Under the pieces are notes generated by a model. The model was not told the origin of the DNA. It did not search any database and worked only from the letters and a program-made list of their open reading frames with translations. From the NCBI RefSeq assembly GCF_030531065.1, contig NZ_JAUNOQ010000003.1, positions 1 to 64,000 on the forward strand: DNA of 64,000 bases, read 5' to 3'. Numbering within the stretch: position 1 is the first letter of the stretch; each line of letters starts with the position of its first letter. Shown piece after piece: positions 24,357 to 34,881 of this stretch. The position numbers and the translations under genes are program-made. This DNA comes from Phascolarctobacterium sp. Lineage in GTDB: Bacteria; Bacillota; Negativicutes; Acidaminococcales; Acidaminococcaceae.

Positions 24357-26204
24357 TCACTTTAAAATCTCTTTTTTCTCCGGCAGCTCCAGCCGGAAAA
24401 AATCATACAAGGTCTGCGCCGCCGCGCGGTTCATGCCTTCCACCGCCGCCAACGCTTCCACGTCCGCCGCTTTCATCGCGTCCAAAGTTTTGAACGCCTT
24501 CCACAGCTCCTGCCGCCGTTTGGGGCCAATGCCCTCCACATGGTCCAGCACGGAAACCAGATTGCGCTTGCCCCGCAGCTTGCGGTGGTAGGTAATCGCA
24601 AAACGGTGCGCCTCGTCGCGGATACGCTGAATGAGATGCAGCGCCGCGCTGTCCCTGTCCAGCAAAATGCTTTCGCTTTGATGCGGCACGAAAATTTCTT
24701 CCTCGCGCTTGGCTAGGCCTACTACCGGCAGCTCGGCCAGCCCTAGACCGCGGATAACCTCTAACGCCGAGCTGAGCTGCCCCTTGCCGCCGTCGATGAC
24801 CACCAGACTGGGCAAATCCTCGTAATCCTTGTAACGCCGGTAAACAACCTCCTGCATGGATTTAAAATCGTCCGGCTTGCCCTCGGCGGACACTATCTTA
24901 TACTTACGGTAATCCTTCTTGCTGACGCTGCCGTTGCGGAAAACCACCATGGACGCCACCGTTTCGCTGCCCTGCGTATGGCTGATATCGAAGCAATCCA
25001 TCCGCTCCAGAGAATGCGGCAGCCCCAGCGCCTGCTGCAATTCTTCAGCGGCCTGCGCGTCGTTTTTCAGCGACAGGCTGCCCTTGCGCAAGCGCTCTTC
25101 CAAAAGCTTAGCGGCGTTGTCGTCGGCCAACTGCAGCAAATCCTTTTTCACGCCGCGCTGGGGCGTCAGCAGCTCTACCTTGCGCTGCGCCTTTTCCGTC
25201 AGCCACGACGTTATCAGCCGCAGCTCGTCCTCCTCCGGCAGGTACGGCAAAATTATTTCCTTCGGTATAAAAGTAGCTTCATTATAATACTGTTTAACGA
25301 AAGCAGTCAGCACCTCGCGCGGCTCGTCGCCGTCGTCGTGCAGGAAAAAATTATCGCGCCCGATAAGCTTGCCCTTACGCACGAAAAATATTTGCAGGCA
25401 AATGCCGGTCATATCCTGCCCGTAACCGATAACGTCCATATCGCCGCCGTTATTCGTCACGGCCTTTTGCGATTCGTTGAGCCGCTCCACCGCCTGCAGC
25501 TGGTCGCGCAAACGCGCCGCTTCTTCAAAAGCGTAATTTTCCGCCGCCTCCTGCATGCGCCGCTTTAAATCGCGCTCCAGCTCCGTTGTGCGCCCGTCCA
25601 GAACCATGCACACGCTTTGAATCATTTTGCGGTATTCGTCCTTGCTCACATACCCGGCGCAGGGAGCTAAGCAGCGTTTGATATGATAATTCAGGCAGGG
25701 GCGGTCGGGGTTCATCTTGCGGCAGGTGCGCAACGGGAACATACCGCGCAGCAGCTTGACCGTAGCGTGCATCGCGCCCGCGTCGGCGTAAGGGCCGTAA
25801 TATTTAGCGCCGTCGCGGCTCAGCCTGCGCGTGGCGAACAAACGCGGAAAATCCTCCTGCACCGTCACCTTTAAATAAGGATAGGTTTTATCGTCCTTCA
25901 AGCTGATATTATAACGCGGGCGGTATTTCTTAATCAGGTTGCATTCCAGAATCAGCGCCTCGACCTCGCTGGACGTGACGATGGTTTCGATTTCGGCAAT
26001 CTTCGCCACCATAGCCCGCACCTTGGGCGTATGGCTGGCCAGATTGCGGAAATAGCTGCGCACCCTGTTTTTGAGCACCACTGCCTTGCCCACATAAATA
26101 ACCTTGCCCTCGGCGTCGTGCATCAGGTACACGCCGGGCTTATCCGGCAGCACAGCCAGCGCGTTTTTAATGCTGTCGCTGAACCCCGCCGCTAATTCCG
26201 TCAT
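24357..26204 (-). CDS. uvrC: Excinuclease ABC subunit C
   Basis: The 615-residue nuclease makes both incisions in nucleotide excision repair. The N-terminal GIY-YIG domain ([20 protein letters not shown], about 20-40) cuts 3'. A UVR motif near 200-235 contacts UvrB. The RNase H-like domain with conserved [10 protein letters not shown] near 400 and [12 protein letters not shown] cuts 5'. A C-terminal helix-hairpin-helix ([15 protein letters not shown]) binds DNA. ATG 26204 overlaps the uvrA stop as ATGA, so the two are coupled. Confidence 0.97.
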   Translation of the reverse strand: MTELAAGFSDSIKNALAVLPDKPGVYLMHDAEGKVIYVGKAVVLKNRVRSYFRNLASHTPKVRAMVAKIAEIETIVTSSEVEALILECNLIKKYRPRYNISLKDDKTYPYLKVTVQEDFPRLFATRRLSRDGAKYYGPYADAGAMHATVKLLRGMFPLRTCRKMNPDRPCLNYHIKRCLAPCAGYVSKDEYRKMIQSVCMVLDGRTTELERDLKRRMQEAAENYAFEEAARLRDQLQAVERLNESQKAVTNNGGDMDVIGYGQDMTGICLQIFFVRKGKLIGRDNFFLHDDGDEPREVLTAFVKQYYNEATFIPKEIILPYLPEEDELRLITSWLTEKAQRKVELLTPQRGVKKDLLQLADDNAAKLLEERLRKGSLSLKNDAQAAEELQQALGLPHSLERMDCFDISHTQGSETVASMVVFRNGSVSKKDYRKYKIVSAEGKPDDFKSMQEVVYRRYKDYEDLPSLVVIDGGKGQLSSALEVIRGLGLAELPVVGLAKREEEIFVPHQSESILLDRDSAALHLIQRIRDEAHRFAITYHRKLRGKRNLVSVLDHVEGIGPKRRQELWKAFKTLDAMKAADVEALAAVEGMNRAAAQTLYDFFRLELPEKKEILK

Positions 26205-29050
26205 TGGTACCACCCGTTCTTTTTCGCCTTAGCCAGCTCGCGCTTAATATATTGCCCCGTATACGATTTTTTCACCTTCGCCACTTCCTCCGGCGTACCG
26301 CAGGCCACCAGCGTGCCGCCCTTATCGCCGCCTTCGGGGCCCAAGTCTATGATATAATCGGCGACCTTAATCACGTCCAGATTATGCTCGATGACGATAA
26401 CGCTGTCGCCGCCTTCGACCAAACGCTGCAGCACGTCGAGCAGCTTATGCACGTCGGCAATATGCAGGCCCGTCGTAGGCTCGTCCAAAATATACACGGT
26501 ACGCCCCGTACTGCGGCGCGACAGCTCCGTCGCCAGCTTGACGCGCTGCGCTTCGCCGCCGGATAAAGTCGTCGCCGCCTGGCCTAAATGGATATAGCCC
26601 AGGCCCACGTCCTCCAAAACCTCCAGCTTGCGCGCAATGCGGGGCAGGTTTTTAAAGAACTCGCAGGCTTCGCTGACCGTCATGTCCAAGACCTCGGCGA
26701 TATTCTTTCCTTTATAATGCACCTCCAGCGTATCGCGGTTATAGCGCGCCCCGTGGCACACCTCGCAGGGCACGTACACGTCCGGCAGGAAATTCATCTC
26801 GATTTTATTCATGCCGTCGCCGCGGCAGGCCTCGCAGCGCCCGCCCTTGACGTTAAAGCTGAAGCGCCCGGCCTTATAGCCGCGCATTTTCGCTTCGTTC
26901 GTCTGGCTGAACAGCTCGCGGATAAAATCGAAAACGCCCGTGTACGTCGCGGGATTGGAACGCGGCGTGCGTCCGATGGGCGACTGGTCGATATTGATAA
27001 CCTTATCGGCGTATTCGATGCCCTCGATGCAGTCGTGTTCGGCGGGACGCAGACGCGCGCCGTTCAGCTTCGCGCCCAAGGTATTATATAAAATATCGTT
27101 AATCAGCGTGGATTTGCCGCTGCCGCTGACGCCGGTTACTACAGTAAAGACGCCCAACGGAATCGACACGTCGATATTTTTTAAATTATTGGCCCGCGCG
27201 CCCTTAATCGTCAAAAAGCGCCCGTCGCATGGACGGCGTCTTTTTGGCACGGGAATAAATTTGCGGCCGCTCAGATACGCGCCGGTCATAGAATTTTCTA
27301 CCGTTTTGATTTCTTCCGCCGTGCCCTGCGCCACCACCTGGCCGCCGTGCTCGCCTGCGCCGGGTCCGATATCGATAATCTGGTCGGCGGCGTACATCGT
27401 TTCCTCATCGTGCTCAACCACCAGCAGCGTATTGCCCAAATCCCGCAAATGCTGCAAGGTAGCCAAAAGTTTGCTGTTGTCGCGCTGGTGCAGGCCGATG
27501 GAAGGCTCGTCCAAAATATACAGCACGCCCGTCAGTCCGCTGCCGATTTGCGTCGCTAAACGAATGCGCTGCGCCTCGCCGCCGGACAAGCTGCCGGCGC
27601 TGCGGTCCAGCGTCAGATAGTCCAGGCCCACGTCGTTTAAAAATTGCAGCCGCGCGCCTATTTCCTTCAGCACCTGCTTGCCGATAAGCTGCTGCCGCTG
27701 CGTCAGCTGCAAGTCGGCAAAAAACTTCAGGCAGTCGCGCACCGTCAGCGCCGTCACCTGACAAATATTTTTGCCGCCCACCAAAATCGACAAAACCTCC
27801 GGCTTTAAGCGGCTGCCGTGACAGGTCGGGCAGGGCGTGCTCGTCATAAATTCCTCGTACTCCTGCCGCATCGCGTCGCTGAACGCCTCGCGGTAACGCC
27901 GCTTCAAAATATTCAGAACGCCTTCAAATTCTTTGGCGTACAGCTTAACCTCGCCCTGCAAATTTTCATACCAGAAATTATACTTGCGCTCGCCTGCGCC
28001 GTGCCACAGCAGCTCCTGCATAGCGGGCGGCAAATCGTTCCAGCTGTTGTCCAGGCTGTAACCGTTCTCCGCCAGCACAGCCGCCAGCTGCTTCATAAAA
28101 TAGGAATTCTGGTTATTGCTGAACGCCGCCAGGCAGCGGTCGGCAAAGCTTTTGCTGCCGTCGGGAATAATCAGCGCCTGGTCAAATTCCATATTCATGC
28201 CCAGACCGGTGCAGTCCGGGCAAGCGCCGTAAGGATTATTAAAGGAAAACAAACGCGGCTCAATAGCCGGCAGGCTAATTCCGCAATCATTGCAGGCAAA
28301 ATGCTCGCTGAACAGCATAATCTGCCGCTCCTCGCCCAGCACGGCAACCTCGGCAAAGCCGTCGGCCAGCTTCAGCGCCGTTTCCACAGAATCGGTCAAG
28401 CGCTGACGGATATTATCCCGCACCGCCAAACGGTCGATAACCACCGACAGGCTGTGCTTTTTCTTTTTATCTAAAATAATTTCTTCATCTAATGTACGCA
28501 CCTCGCCGTCCACGAACATACGCACATAGCCCGCGCGGCGCATATCGTCCAGCACTCTTTGATGCTCGCCCTTGCGCCCCCGCACCAGCGGCGCCATCAC
28601 CATAAAGCGCGTTCCCACAGGCAGCGCCAAAACCTGGTCGACGATTTGCTGCACGCTCTGCTGCTCTATCAGCTTGCCGCATTTAGGGCAGTGCGGCTCG
28701 CCGATACGCGCGAACAGCAAACGCAGATAATCGTAAATTTCCGTCACCGTGCCCACGGTAGAACGGTGATTGCGGCTCGTCGTCTTCTGGTCGATGGAAA
28801 TCGCCGGACTCAGGCCCTCGATATAATCCACGTCCGGCTTATCCATCTGCCCCAAAAACTGCCGCGCGTAGGCGGACAGGCTTTCCACATAACGGCGCTG
28901 CCCCTCCGCATAAATGGTATCAAAGGCTAGGCTGGATTTGCCGCTGCCGCTGAGGCCGGTAATAACAACCATTTTATTGCGCGGTATTTCTACCGTTATA
29001 TCCTTTAAATTGTGCTGGCGCGCGCCTTTAACAATCAATTTTTCCTGCAT
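26201..29050 (-). CDS. uvrA: Excinuclease ABC subunit A
   Basis: The 949-residue damage sensor has two ABC ATPase modules. Walker A boxes are [12 protein letters not shown] near 32 and [13 protein letters not shown] near 640. Signature regions [16 protein letters not shown] and [16 protein letters not shown] and both Walker B strands are intact. Zinc modules include HCPKC and the insertion with [14 protein letters not shown] and PCEVC. It loads UvrB at lesions. It lies 30 bp after uvrB. Confidence 0.98.
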   Translation of the reverse strand: MQEKLIVKGARQHNLKDITVEIPRNKMVVITGLSGSGKSSLAFDTIYAEGQRRYVESLSAYARQFLGQMDKPDVDYIEGLSPAISIDQKTTSRNHRSTVGTVTEIYDYLRLLFARIGEPHCPKCGKLIEQQSVQQIVDQVLALPVGTRFMVMAPLVRGRKGEHQRVLDDMRRAGYVRMFVDGEVRTLDEEIILDKKKKHSLSVVIDRLAVRDNIRQRLTDSVETALKLADGFAEVAVLGEERQIMLFSEHFACNDCGISLPAIEPRLFSFNNPYGACPDCTGLGMNMEFDQALIIPDGSKSFADRCLAAFSNNQNSYFMKQLAAVLAENGYSLDNSWNDLPPAMQELLWHGAGERKYNFWYENLQGEVKLYAKEFEGVLNILKRRYREAFSDAMRQEYEEFMTSTPCPTCHGSRLKPEVLSILVGGKNICQVTALTVRDCLKFFADLQLTQRQQLIGKQVLKEIGARLQFLNDVGLDYLTLDRSAGSLSGGEAQRIRLATQIGSGLTGVLYILDEPSIGLHQRDNSKLLATLQHLRDLGNTLLVVEHDEETMYAADQIIDIGPGAGEHGGQVVAQGTAEEIKTVENSMTGAYLSGRKFIPVPKRRRPCDGRFLTIKGARANNLKNIDVSIPLGVFTVVTGVSGSGKSTLINDILYNTLGAKLNGARLRPAEHDCIEGIEYADKVINIDQSPIGRTPRSNPATYTGVFDFIRELFSQTNEAKMRGYKAGRFSFNVKGGRCEACRGDGMNKIEMNFLPDVYVPCEVCHGARYNRDTLEVHYKGKNIAEVLDMTVSEACEFFKNLPRIARKLEVLEDVGLGYIHLGQAATTLSGGEAQRVKLATELSRRSTGRTVYILDEPTTGLHIADVHKLLDVLQRLVEGGDSVIVIEHNLDVIKVADYIIDLGPEGGDKGGTLVACGTPEEVAKVKKSYTGQYIKRELAKAKKNGWYQ

Positions 29051-29080
29051 AACTTCTCCCGCGTTAAATAAATTAACGCT

Positions 29081-31090
29081 TTACTTTTTACTCTTCTTGG
29101 GCAGCAGCTTTTGCCCCAGCTGCCCCTTCACTAAAATCAACTGGTCGCGCAGCTCGGCCGCCGCTTCAAAGTCCAAAGCCTTGGCCGCTTCCTGCATACG
29201 CCGCTCCAACTCCCGCGCCATAACCGTCAGCTCTTTCCTGGACTGTTTCTTCAAATTTTTGCTACCGTAAGTCGGCGCGTCGTCGCCGTCGGCCACCTTG
29301 GTGAGCTTAATCAGCTGGCGCTGCTCTTTATAAATCGTTTTCGGCGTAATATGATGCTCTTTATTATACGCTTCCTGCTTTTCGCGGCGGCGGTTGGTTT
29401 CGTCGATAGCCCGCTGCATACTGTCCGTAATCCTGTCGGCGTACATAATAACGCGCCCGTGAGCGTTGCGGGCGGCGCGGCCTATCGTTTGAATCATCGC
29501 CGTATCGCTGCGCAAAAAACCCTCCTTGTCCGCGTCCAGAATGGCAATCAGCGACACCTCCGGCAAATCCAAGCCTTCGCGCAGCAGGTTGATGCCCACC
29601 AGCACGTCGAACTTGCCTGCCCGCAGGCTGTCGATAATTTCCGCTCTCTCAATCGTAGCTATTTCCGAATGCAGATAACGCACGCGCACGCCGGCCTGCT
29701 TCAAATACTCCGTCAGGTCCTCGGCCATGCGTTTCGTCAGCGTCGTCACCAACACGCGCTCGTTGGCCGCCGCCACCTTATTGATTTCGCCCAGCAAATC
29801 GTCGATCTGCCCCTTGATGGGCCGTATTTCAATCTGCGGATCCAGCAAACCCGTAGGACGGATAATCTGCTCCACTACCTGGTCTGCCTGCTCCATTTCG
29901 TAAGCGGCGGGCGTAGCCGATACGTAAATCGCCTGCTTAATCTGCGACTGAAATTCGTCGAAGGTCAGCGGCCTGTTATCGAACGCGGAAGGCAGACGAA
30001 AGCCGTGCTCCACCAGCATTTCCTTGCGCGAACGGTCGCCCGCGTACATAGCGCGGATCTGCGGCAGCGTCACGTGGGACTCGTCCACCACCAGCAAAAA
30101 ATCCTTGGGAAAATAATTGACCAGCGTAAACGGCGCTTCGCCCGCCTTACGCCCCGCCAAATGCCGCGAATAATTTTCAATGCCGGAGCAGTAGCCCATT
30201 TCGTTCATCATTTCCAAATCGTAATTCGTGCGCTGCTCCAGGCGCTGGGCTTCCAATAATTTAAAATTACTGTTCAAGTACTCTAAGCGTTCCTGCAATT
30301 CCTCGCGGATGTCGTCCATCGCCCGCTCCAGATTTTCACGGCTCGTAACATAGTGGGACGCGGGAAAAATAGCCACGTGGTTGCGCTGCGCCAAAATTTC
30401 GCCCGTCAGCACGTCGAACTCCAAAATACGGTCCACCTCGTCGTCGAACATTTCGATGCGCACGGCCTTTTCGCCGTAGGCCGCCGGAATCACTTCGATA
30501 ACGTCGCCGCGCACGCGGAAGGTGCCGCGCTTAAAATCTATATCGTTGCGGTCGTACTGGATTTCCACCAGCTTGTGCAAAATTTTCTGGCGGTCGATAA
30601 TCTGCCCCAAGCGCAGCGACAGCACCATATCGTAATAATCCTGGGGCGCGCCCAAGCCGTAAATGCAGGACACGCTGGCCACGATGATAACGTCCTTGCG
30701 CTCGAACAAGGCGCTGGTCGCCGAGTGGCGCAGCTTATCGATTTCGTCGTTGATGGAAGCGTCCTTCTCGATATACGTATCCGACTGCGGAATATAAGCT
30801 TCAGGCTGGTAGTAATCGTAATAGCTGACAAAGTATTCCACGGCGTTCTCCGGGAAGAAGGCCTTCAGCTCGCTGGCCAGCTGCGCGGCCAGAGTTTTAT
30901 TGTGCGCGATGACCAGCGTCGGCTTGCGCACTTTATTTATTACCTGGGCAATAGTGTACGTCTTGCCCGTACCCGTCGCGCCCAAAAGCACCTGCGTCCG
31001 CAATCCTTTTTCCACGCCCGCCGCCAGCTTAGCGATAGCCTGCGGCTGGTCGCCCGCCGGCTCGAAAGGCGCTTGTATTTTAAAATCCAT
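29081..31090 (-). CDS. uvrB: Excinuclease ABC subunit B
   Basis: The 669-residue helicase-like protein verifies damage by inserting a beta-hairpin. Walker [16 protein letters not shown] is near 40, the hairpin carries [12 protein letters not shown] near 95, and helicase motifs include DESHVTLPQ and [14 protein letters not shown]-terminal UVR motif ([20 protein letters not shown]) binds UvrC. ATG 31090 is preferred, six bases after AGGTG; GTG 31099 and ATG 31096 are alternatives. First of uvrB-uvrA-uvrC. Confidence 0.97.
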   Translation of the reverse strand: MDFKIQAPFEPAGDQPQAIAKLAAGVEKGLRTQVLLGATGTGKTYTIAQVINKVRKPTLVIAHNKTLAAQLASELKAFFPENAVEYFVSYYDYYQPEAYIPQSDTYIEKDASINDEIDKLRHSATSALFERKDVIIVASVSCIYGLGAPQDYYDMVLSLRLGQIIDRQKILHKLVEIQYDRNDIDFKRGTFRVRGDVIEVIPAAYGEKAVRIEMFDDEVDRILEFDVLTGEILAQRNHVAIFPASHYVTSRENLERAMDDIREELQERLEYLNSNFKLLEAQRLEQRTNYDLEMMNEMGYCSGIENYSRHLAGRKAGEAPFTLVNYFPKDFLLVVDESHVTLPQIRAMYAGDRSRKEMLVEHGFRLPSAFDNRPLTFDEFQSQIKQAIYVSATPAAYEMEQADQVVEQIIRPTGLLDPQIEIRPIKGQIDDLLGEINKVAAANERVLVTTLTKRMAEDLTEYLKQAGVRVRYLHSEIATIERAEIIDSLRAGKFDVLVGINLLREGLDLPEVSLIAILDADKEGFLRSDTAMIQTIGRAARNAHGRVIMYADRITDSMQRAIDETNRRREKQEAYNKEHHITPKTIYKEQRQLIKLTKVADGDDAPTYGSKNLKKQSRKELTVMARELERRMQEAAKALDFEAAAELRDQLILVKGQLGQKLLPKKSKK

Positions 31091-31208
31091 GAGCATCACC
31101 TTAACAATAAAACTTCAAACTGCAAATAAAACTCCAAAAGCCAAAGCGGCGTCCCATCTGCGAATCATGATTTACAAACCGTTTTGCGATTCCCAACGCC
31201 GGCGCGTT

Positions 31209-31646
31209 TTATTTTTTATCAGCCAACAAGCCTTTTTCCATAATATAATCCGAAACCATGTCCGCAGCTTCGGCCGTGATTTTAATACACTTGGTACGAT
31301 ATTCCGGCGTACCGAAAGATAATTTATTGAGCTGGGCGCAGCAGGCCGAACCGAAATGCTGCATAAAGCGCTCGTAAAATTCGTGCGTATATTTATAAAC
31401 CTCCGTCTGATGCTTTTCCGACGGGTCGAGCCTGCCGACGATGGAGCTGATGACCATCGCCGAGCCGGACAGCGCGCCGCAAACGCAGCCGCTGCGCCCG
31501 ATGCCGCCGCCCATACCGCTGATCATCCTGATGGCCTGCGGCGGCAACTGGAGCTGCAAGCCCTCGTTGCAGGCTTTAACTACGGACTCCACGCAATTAT
31601 TGCCGTCCTGATGGTATTTTTCTGCTAACGTATATATCTCTTTCAT
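31209..31646 (-). CDS. C_GCAxxG_C_C family putative redox protein
   Basis: The 145-residue protein has the family's spaced cysteines: NNCVESVV, GRSGCVCGALSG (the C-G-C-A-like centre), ACCAQL and a later TKCIKI. Members are often found beside redox enzymes and are thought to bind a metal cluster, but no activity is established. ATG 31646 follows GGAGGAG. It lies 28 bp after the glcD-like gene and is probably cotranscribed with it. Confidence 0.85.
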   Translation of the reverse strand: MKEIYTLAEKYHQDGNNCVESVVKACNEGLQLQLPPQAIRMISGMGGGIGRSGCVCGALSGSAMVISSIVGRLDPSEKHQTEVYKYTHEFYERFMQHFGSACCAQLNKLSFGTPEYRTKCIKITAEAADMVSDYIMEKGLLADKK

Positions 31647-31674
31647 AATTTCTGCTCCTCCAAATTTAATTTGC

Positions 31675-33078
31675 TTATTCAATATCAAAAATTTTTCCCG
31701 GATTCAAAATATTATTGGGGTCCAGCGCCTTCTTAATTGCTTTCATCATCGCCAGCTCCTCCGGCTCCGTAAATTCTTCCATTAAGCGCTTGCGTTTAAA
31801 ACCGATGCCGTGCTCGCCCGAAAGACGGCCGCCGTGAGCGTAAATAAAAGCGTACAGCTCCTGCTGGTTCTGCTCCACGCGCCGCTCCCACTCGGCGTAA
31901 TCTTCTTCGGGGCGTTTTAAAATATTCAAATGGATATTGCCGTCGCCCGCGTGGCTGGCAATGCGCGTTACCAAGTCGTACTTCTCCGCCAGGCGCAAAA
32001 TCTCCGCCAACAGCAGCGGCTCCTGATCCACGGGCGCAACCACGTCCTCCTTGCAGACGATAAGGCTTTCGGCGCGCACCGCTTCGGCGAACGCTTTGCG
32101 CGCCTGCCAGATTTTATCATGGTCGGCCACCAGCACATCGGAAGCGCCGTTCGCCGTGCAAATTTCATCCAGCGCGATGGATTTCTCATCCAAATCGTCC
32201 TCGCTGACGCCTTCGACTTCTATAATAAGATAATTTCCCTTATCGCTGCCCTGCAGCTTGCAGCCCAGATATTTTTCTACGGATTTAATAGTGATATTAT
32301 CCATATACTCCACGCAGGTAGGCGTTATCCCCGCGCCGATAATTTTTTGCACCGTGCCGATAGCCTCCTCCGCTCCGGGGAAGACAACCAGCAGGTCGAC
32401 GCTGTATTGCGGCAGCGGCATCAGCTTCAAAGTTGCCTGCGTAATAACGCCCAGCGTTCCCTCGCTGCCAATGACGAGCTGCTCCAGGCAATAGCCCGTG
32501 GACTGCTTTTGCAAACGCGCGCCCAAGCGCACGATTTTGCCCTGCGGGTTGACCGCTTCCACAGCGTACACCTGATGCCTGGTCGTGCCGTATTTTACGG
32601 CGCGGTTGCCGCCCGCGTTCGTCGCGATGTTCCCGCCGATGAAGCAGGAATCGCCGCTGCAGGGGTCGCCCGCGTAAAACACGCCCTTAGCTTCCGCCGC
32701 CGCCTGCAAATCCGAAGTGCGCACGCCCGGCTCCACGACGGCGTACATAGCGTCCGCGTTAATTTCGATAATGCGGTTCATTTTTTCCAAGGACAAGACC
32801 AGGCCGCCGTAAACAGGCACCGCGCCGCAGGCCAAACCTGTTCCCGCTCCGCGCGGCGTTACCGGAAAACGATATTCGTTCGCCAGAGCGATAATCGCCG
32901 CAACCTGTTCGGCGTTTTCCGCCAAAGCGACAGCCTCCGGCAACTTATGATAGGCCGGGTCCGTCACCTCGTCGTGTCCATAAGGTTCTAACAAAGCCGC
33001 GTCCGTCAGCACATTTTCCTCCCCCACTATCTCGCGCAGCTTTTGTAATATGTCAGGCGTTAATTTTGTATACTCCAT
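31675..33078 (-). CDS. FAD-binding GlcD-type 2-hydroxyacid oxidase/dehydrogenase
   Basis: The 467-residue flavoprotein belongs to the VAO/PCMH family with glycolate oxidase GlcD and D-lactate dehydrogenases. The FAD-binding domain shows PRGAGTGLACGA near 80 and FIGGNIATNAGG near 137. The C-terminal FAD-linked oxidase domain has GDGNIHLN near 375 and LSGEHGIGFKRKRL near 418. ATG 33078 follows GGAGGGG by six bases. No GlcE/GlcF partner is adjacent. The substrate is probably D-lactate or glycolate, which is inference. Confidence 0.9.
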   Translation of the reverse strand: MEYTKLTPDILQKLREIVGEENVLTDAALLEPYGHDEVTDPAYHKLPEAVALAENAEQVAAIIALANEYRFPVTPRGAGTGLACGAVPVYGGLVLSLEKMNRIIEINADAMYAVVEPGVRTSDLQAAAEAKGVFYAGDPCSGDSCFIGGNIATNAGGNRAVKYGTTRHQVYAVEAVNPQGKIVRLGARLQKQSTGYCLEQLVIGSEGTLGVITQATLKLMPLPQYSVDLLVVFPGAEEAIGTVQKIIGAGITPTCVEYMDNITIKSVEKYLGCKLQGSDKGNYLIIEVEGVSEDDLDEKSIALDEICTANGASDVLVADHDKIWQARKAFAEAVRAESLIVCKEDVVAPVDQEPLLLAEILRLAEKYDLVTRIASHAGDGNIHLNILKRPEEDYAEWERRVEQNQQELYAFIYAHGGRLSGEHGIGFKRKRLMEEFTEPEELAMMKAIKKALDPNNILNPGKIFDIE

Positions 33079-33212
33079 TAGTATCCCCTCCAATAAAAAA
33101 ATATTGCAGCCTCTACACCGCGGCTCGCCAAGCGCTGCGCGATAAATAGCTTCGCACAAGCTTTTTGCGAACCGCTGTGTTTTACATAATATTTTACCAC
33201 ACTCTGCGGCGT

Positions 33213-33241
33213 TTGACATCATCGACATTTTTCTGTTAATA
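33213..33241 (+). promoter_or_regulatory. Promoter of the YeiH family gene
   Basis: TTGACA (33213-33218), a 17-bp spacer and TTAATA (33236-33241), divergent from the glcD-like gene. Confidence 0.55.
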
Positions 33242-33274
33242 TATTACTATCGTTTTATGAAAGAAGGTTGGTTC

Positions 33275-34303
33275 ATGCAATTTTTCCAAAAGAATTTTAA
33301 AGGCATTCTGCTTTGCTTACTTATTTCTATACCCTGCTGGTTCCTGGGCAAAATTTTCCCGCTGGTGGGCGGCCCGGTCTTCGCCATCCTCGCGGGAATG
33401 CTCATCACGCTGTTTATTAAAAATAAAACGCCTCTGCAAAGCGGCGTAAATTTCGTTTCCAAAAAAATTCTGCAATATGCGGTTATTTTATTGGGCTTCG
33501 GTTTGAATTTATCCGTCGTCCTGCAAACAGGCAAGCAATCGCTGCCCATCATTATTACGACCATCGCCACCTCGCTCGTTATCGCCTGGGCGCTGCACAA
33601 GCTGCTGCGCATCCCCGGCAAAATTTCCACGCTCGTTGGCGTGGGTTCCTCCATTTGCGGCGGTTCGGCAGTAGCGGCTACGGCTCCCGTTATCAAAGCC
33701 AACGACGAAGAAGTAGCGCAGGCCATCTCCGTCATTTTCTTTTTCAATATGGTGGCCGCGCTCTGCTTCCCGACTTTGGGAATGCTGGTGGGTTTTTCTA
33801 CCGGCAGCGGCGAAGCCTTCGGCATTTTTGCCGGCACGGCGGTCAACGACACTTCGTCCGTCACGGCGGCAGCTGCGACCTGGGATTCCATGCACCACCT
33901 CGGCTCGGCGACGCTGGATAAAGCCGTCACCGTAAAATTGACGCGCACGCTGGCGATTATCCCCATCACCATGGCGCTGGCCTGTCTGGCGGCGAAGGGC
34001 GGGCAAAGCGACGGGCAAAAATTCAGCGTCAAAAGCGTCTTTCCGTTTTTCATAATTTATTTCGTACTGGCTTCTTTAATTACTACCGTAGCTTTAAATA
34101 TGGGCGTCGCCAACGAAGCCTTCACCCCGCTAAAGAACCTGAGCAAATTTTTTATAATTATGTCCATGAGCGCCATCGGGCTGAATACAAACATCATTAA
34201 GCTGATTAAAACGGGCGGCAAGCCCATCCTCATGGGTTTCTGTTGCTGGGTCGGCATCACGTTCGTCAGCCTTGTCATGCAGCATTGCCTGGGACTGTGG
34301 TAA
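33275..34303 (+). CDS. YeiH/UPF0324 family putative sulfate exporter
   Basis: The 342-residue membrane protein has about ten spans and the family landmarks [19 protein letters not shown] near 125, [20 protein letters not shown] near 190 and a conserved [11 protein letters not shown] near 300. YeiH-type proteins are annotated as sulfate or taurine-derived anion exporters on limited evidence. ATG 33275 is preferred since GAAGGTTGG precedes it; ATG 33257 has no ribosome site. Confidence 0.88.
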   Translation: MQFFQKNFKGILLCLLISIPCWFLGKIFPLVGGPVFAILAGMLITLFIKNKTPLQSGVNFVSKKILQYAVILLGFGLNLSVVLQTGKQSLPIIITTIATSLVIAWALHKLLRIPGKISTLVGVGSSICGGSAVAATAPVIKANDEEVAQAISVIFFFNMVAALCFPTLGMLVGFSTGSGEAFGIFAGTAVNDTSSVTAAAATWDSMHHLGSATLDKAVTVKLTRTLAIIPITMALACLAAKGGQSDGQKFSVKSVFPFFIIYFVLASLITTVALNMGVANEAFTPLKNLSKFFIIMSMSAIGLNTNIIKLIKTGGKPILMGFCCWVGITFVSLVMQHCLGLW

Positions 34304-34317
34304 AAGGCGTAGGAAAT

Positions 34318-34438
34318 TTGACTTTTTGCTTTCGCCTTGCTATAATATAAATACAAAGAGACGCTACCGATAAGCGGTTGTCCCTTAAACTTTAGTTAAA
34401 AATAACCGCAAGTTTCCGAGGCTCGGCGGTTATTTTTT
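34318..34438 (+). ncRNA. Small RNA 1, antitoxin-like, with its promoter
   Basis: A strong promoter TTGACT (34318-34323), 17 bp, TATAAT (34341-34346) leads within about 90 nt to a terminator, AAATAACCGC (34400-34409) with GCGGTTATTT (34426-34435) and a T run. No ORF lies between. The design (5' hairpin, small AT-rich hairpin, GC terminator) copies small RNA 2 nearby. The opposite strand could encode the tail KNNRR seen in holin-like toxins, so this may be an antitoxin whose toxin has decayed. Confidence 0.6.
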
Positions 34439-34478
34439 TGCGTTTTTGCCAAAAGCATATTATGCTTTATTGAACACA

Positions 34479-34603
34479 TTGACTATTTTTTAATTAAGCC
34501 TTATAATAAAGGAAGAGATAGCCGACCGTGGGAAGTCAGCTCTCCCCTTCTAACTTAAAAAGTTGACGGAAGACCGCTTAACCGCACGTTAGGCGGTTTT
34601 TCT
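34479..34603 (+). ncRNA. Small RNA 2, type I antitoxin, with its promoter
   Basis: TTGACT (34479-34484), 17-bp spacer, TATAAT (34502-34507), then about 90 nt ending in a terminator AACCGC/GCGGTT (34580-34598) and T run. The transcript converges on the toxin gene and shares its terminator, so the two RNAs overlap at their 3' ends. AAGTCAGCT (34533-34541) is also exactly complementary to AGCTGACTT in the toxin mRNA 5' region (34730-34738). This matches antisense RNAs of RatA/SR4 type. Confidence 0.72.
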
Positions 34604-34607
34604 CATT

Positions 34608-34691
34608 TTATCGCGGACGATTAAACGAGAGAATGAGGACTACTAACGTGGCAAAACTTATCATCAACGACAAGGCTTCTGCAACCGTCAT
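34608..34691 (-). CDS. Holin-like type I toxin, 27 residues
   Basis: MTVAEALSLMISFATLVVLI plus LSFNRPR is a single hydrophobic span with a short basic tail. It closely follows the pattern of Firmicute putative holin-like toxins (MTVxEALxLMIxFxxLV). GGGGGTG lies five bases upstream, next to a hairpin CTACC-TACG-GGTAG that could hide the ribosome site. The gene has a strong own promoter and a convergent antisense RNA. Expected to insert in the inner membrane when unrepressed. Toxicity is inferred from the family. Confidence 0.8.
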   Translation of the reverse strand: MTVAEALSLMISFATLVVLILSFNRPR

Positions 34692-34751
34692 GCCATCACC
34701 CCCTACCCGTAGGTAGTAGGAAAACCGACAAGTCAGCTATCTCTGAAAACC

Positions 34752-34780
34752 ATTATATCATATACTATTCTTTCTGTAAA
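34752..34780 (-). promoter_or_regulatory. Toxin promoter
   Basis: Minus strand TTTACA (34775-34780), 17-bp spacer and TATAAT (34752-34757). The start point near 34745 gives a ~54-nt leader containing AGAGATAGCTGAC, which resembles the 5' end of small RNA 2 (AGAGATAGCCGAC). Confidence 0.75.
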
Positions 34781-34811
34781 CGCGCCGTCGCATTTTGCGG
34801 CGGCGCGTTCG
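34779..34811. terminator. GC-rich hairpin between toxin promoter and next gene
   Basis: CGCGCCGTCGC and GCGGCGGCGCG pair with one mismatch around TTTT-containing loop bases. It separates the toxin locus from the next minus-strand gene and may be a back-up terminator. Confidence 0.5.
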
Positions 34812-34818
34812 CTTTTAA

Positions 34819-34880
34819 TAAAGAAATAGCGCTTTGGCGCAGCAACCTGTACTTCGCCAAAGCGTTAAACATTCTATTTC
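34819..34880 (-). terminator. Terminator of the cysteine-motif small protein gene
   Basis: AACGCTTTGGCG and CGCCAAAGCGCT form a long stem, extended by GAAATAG-type pairing at its base (GAAATAG / CTATTTC), then a T-rich tail on the minus strand. Confidence 0.7.
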
Positions 34881-34881
34881 C

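Noticed and set aside
32000-32990. 353-residue plus-strand frame opposite the glcD-like gene (31930-32991)
   Set aside because: Composition is that of a reverse-strand shadow and the minus-strand gene has clear family motifs.
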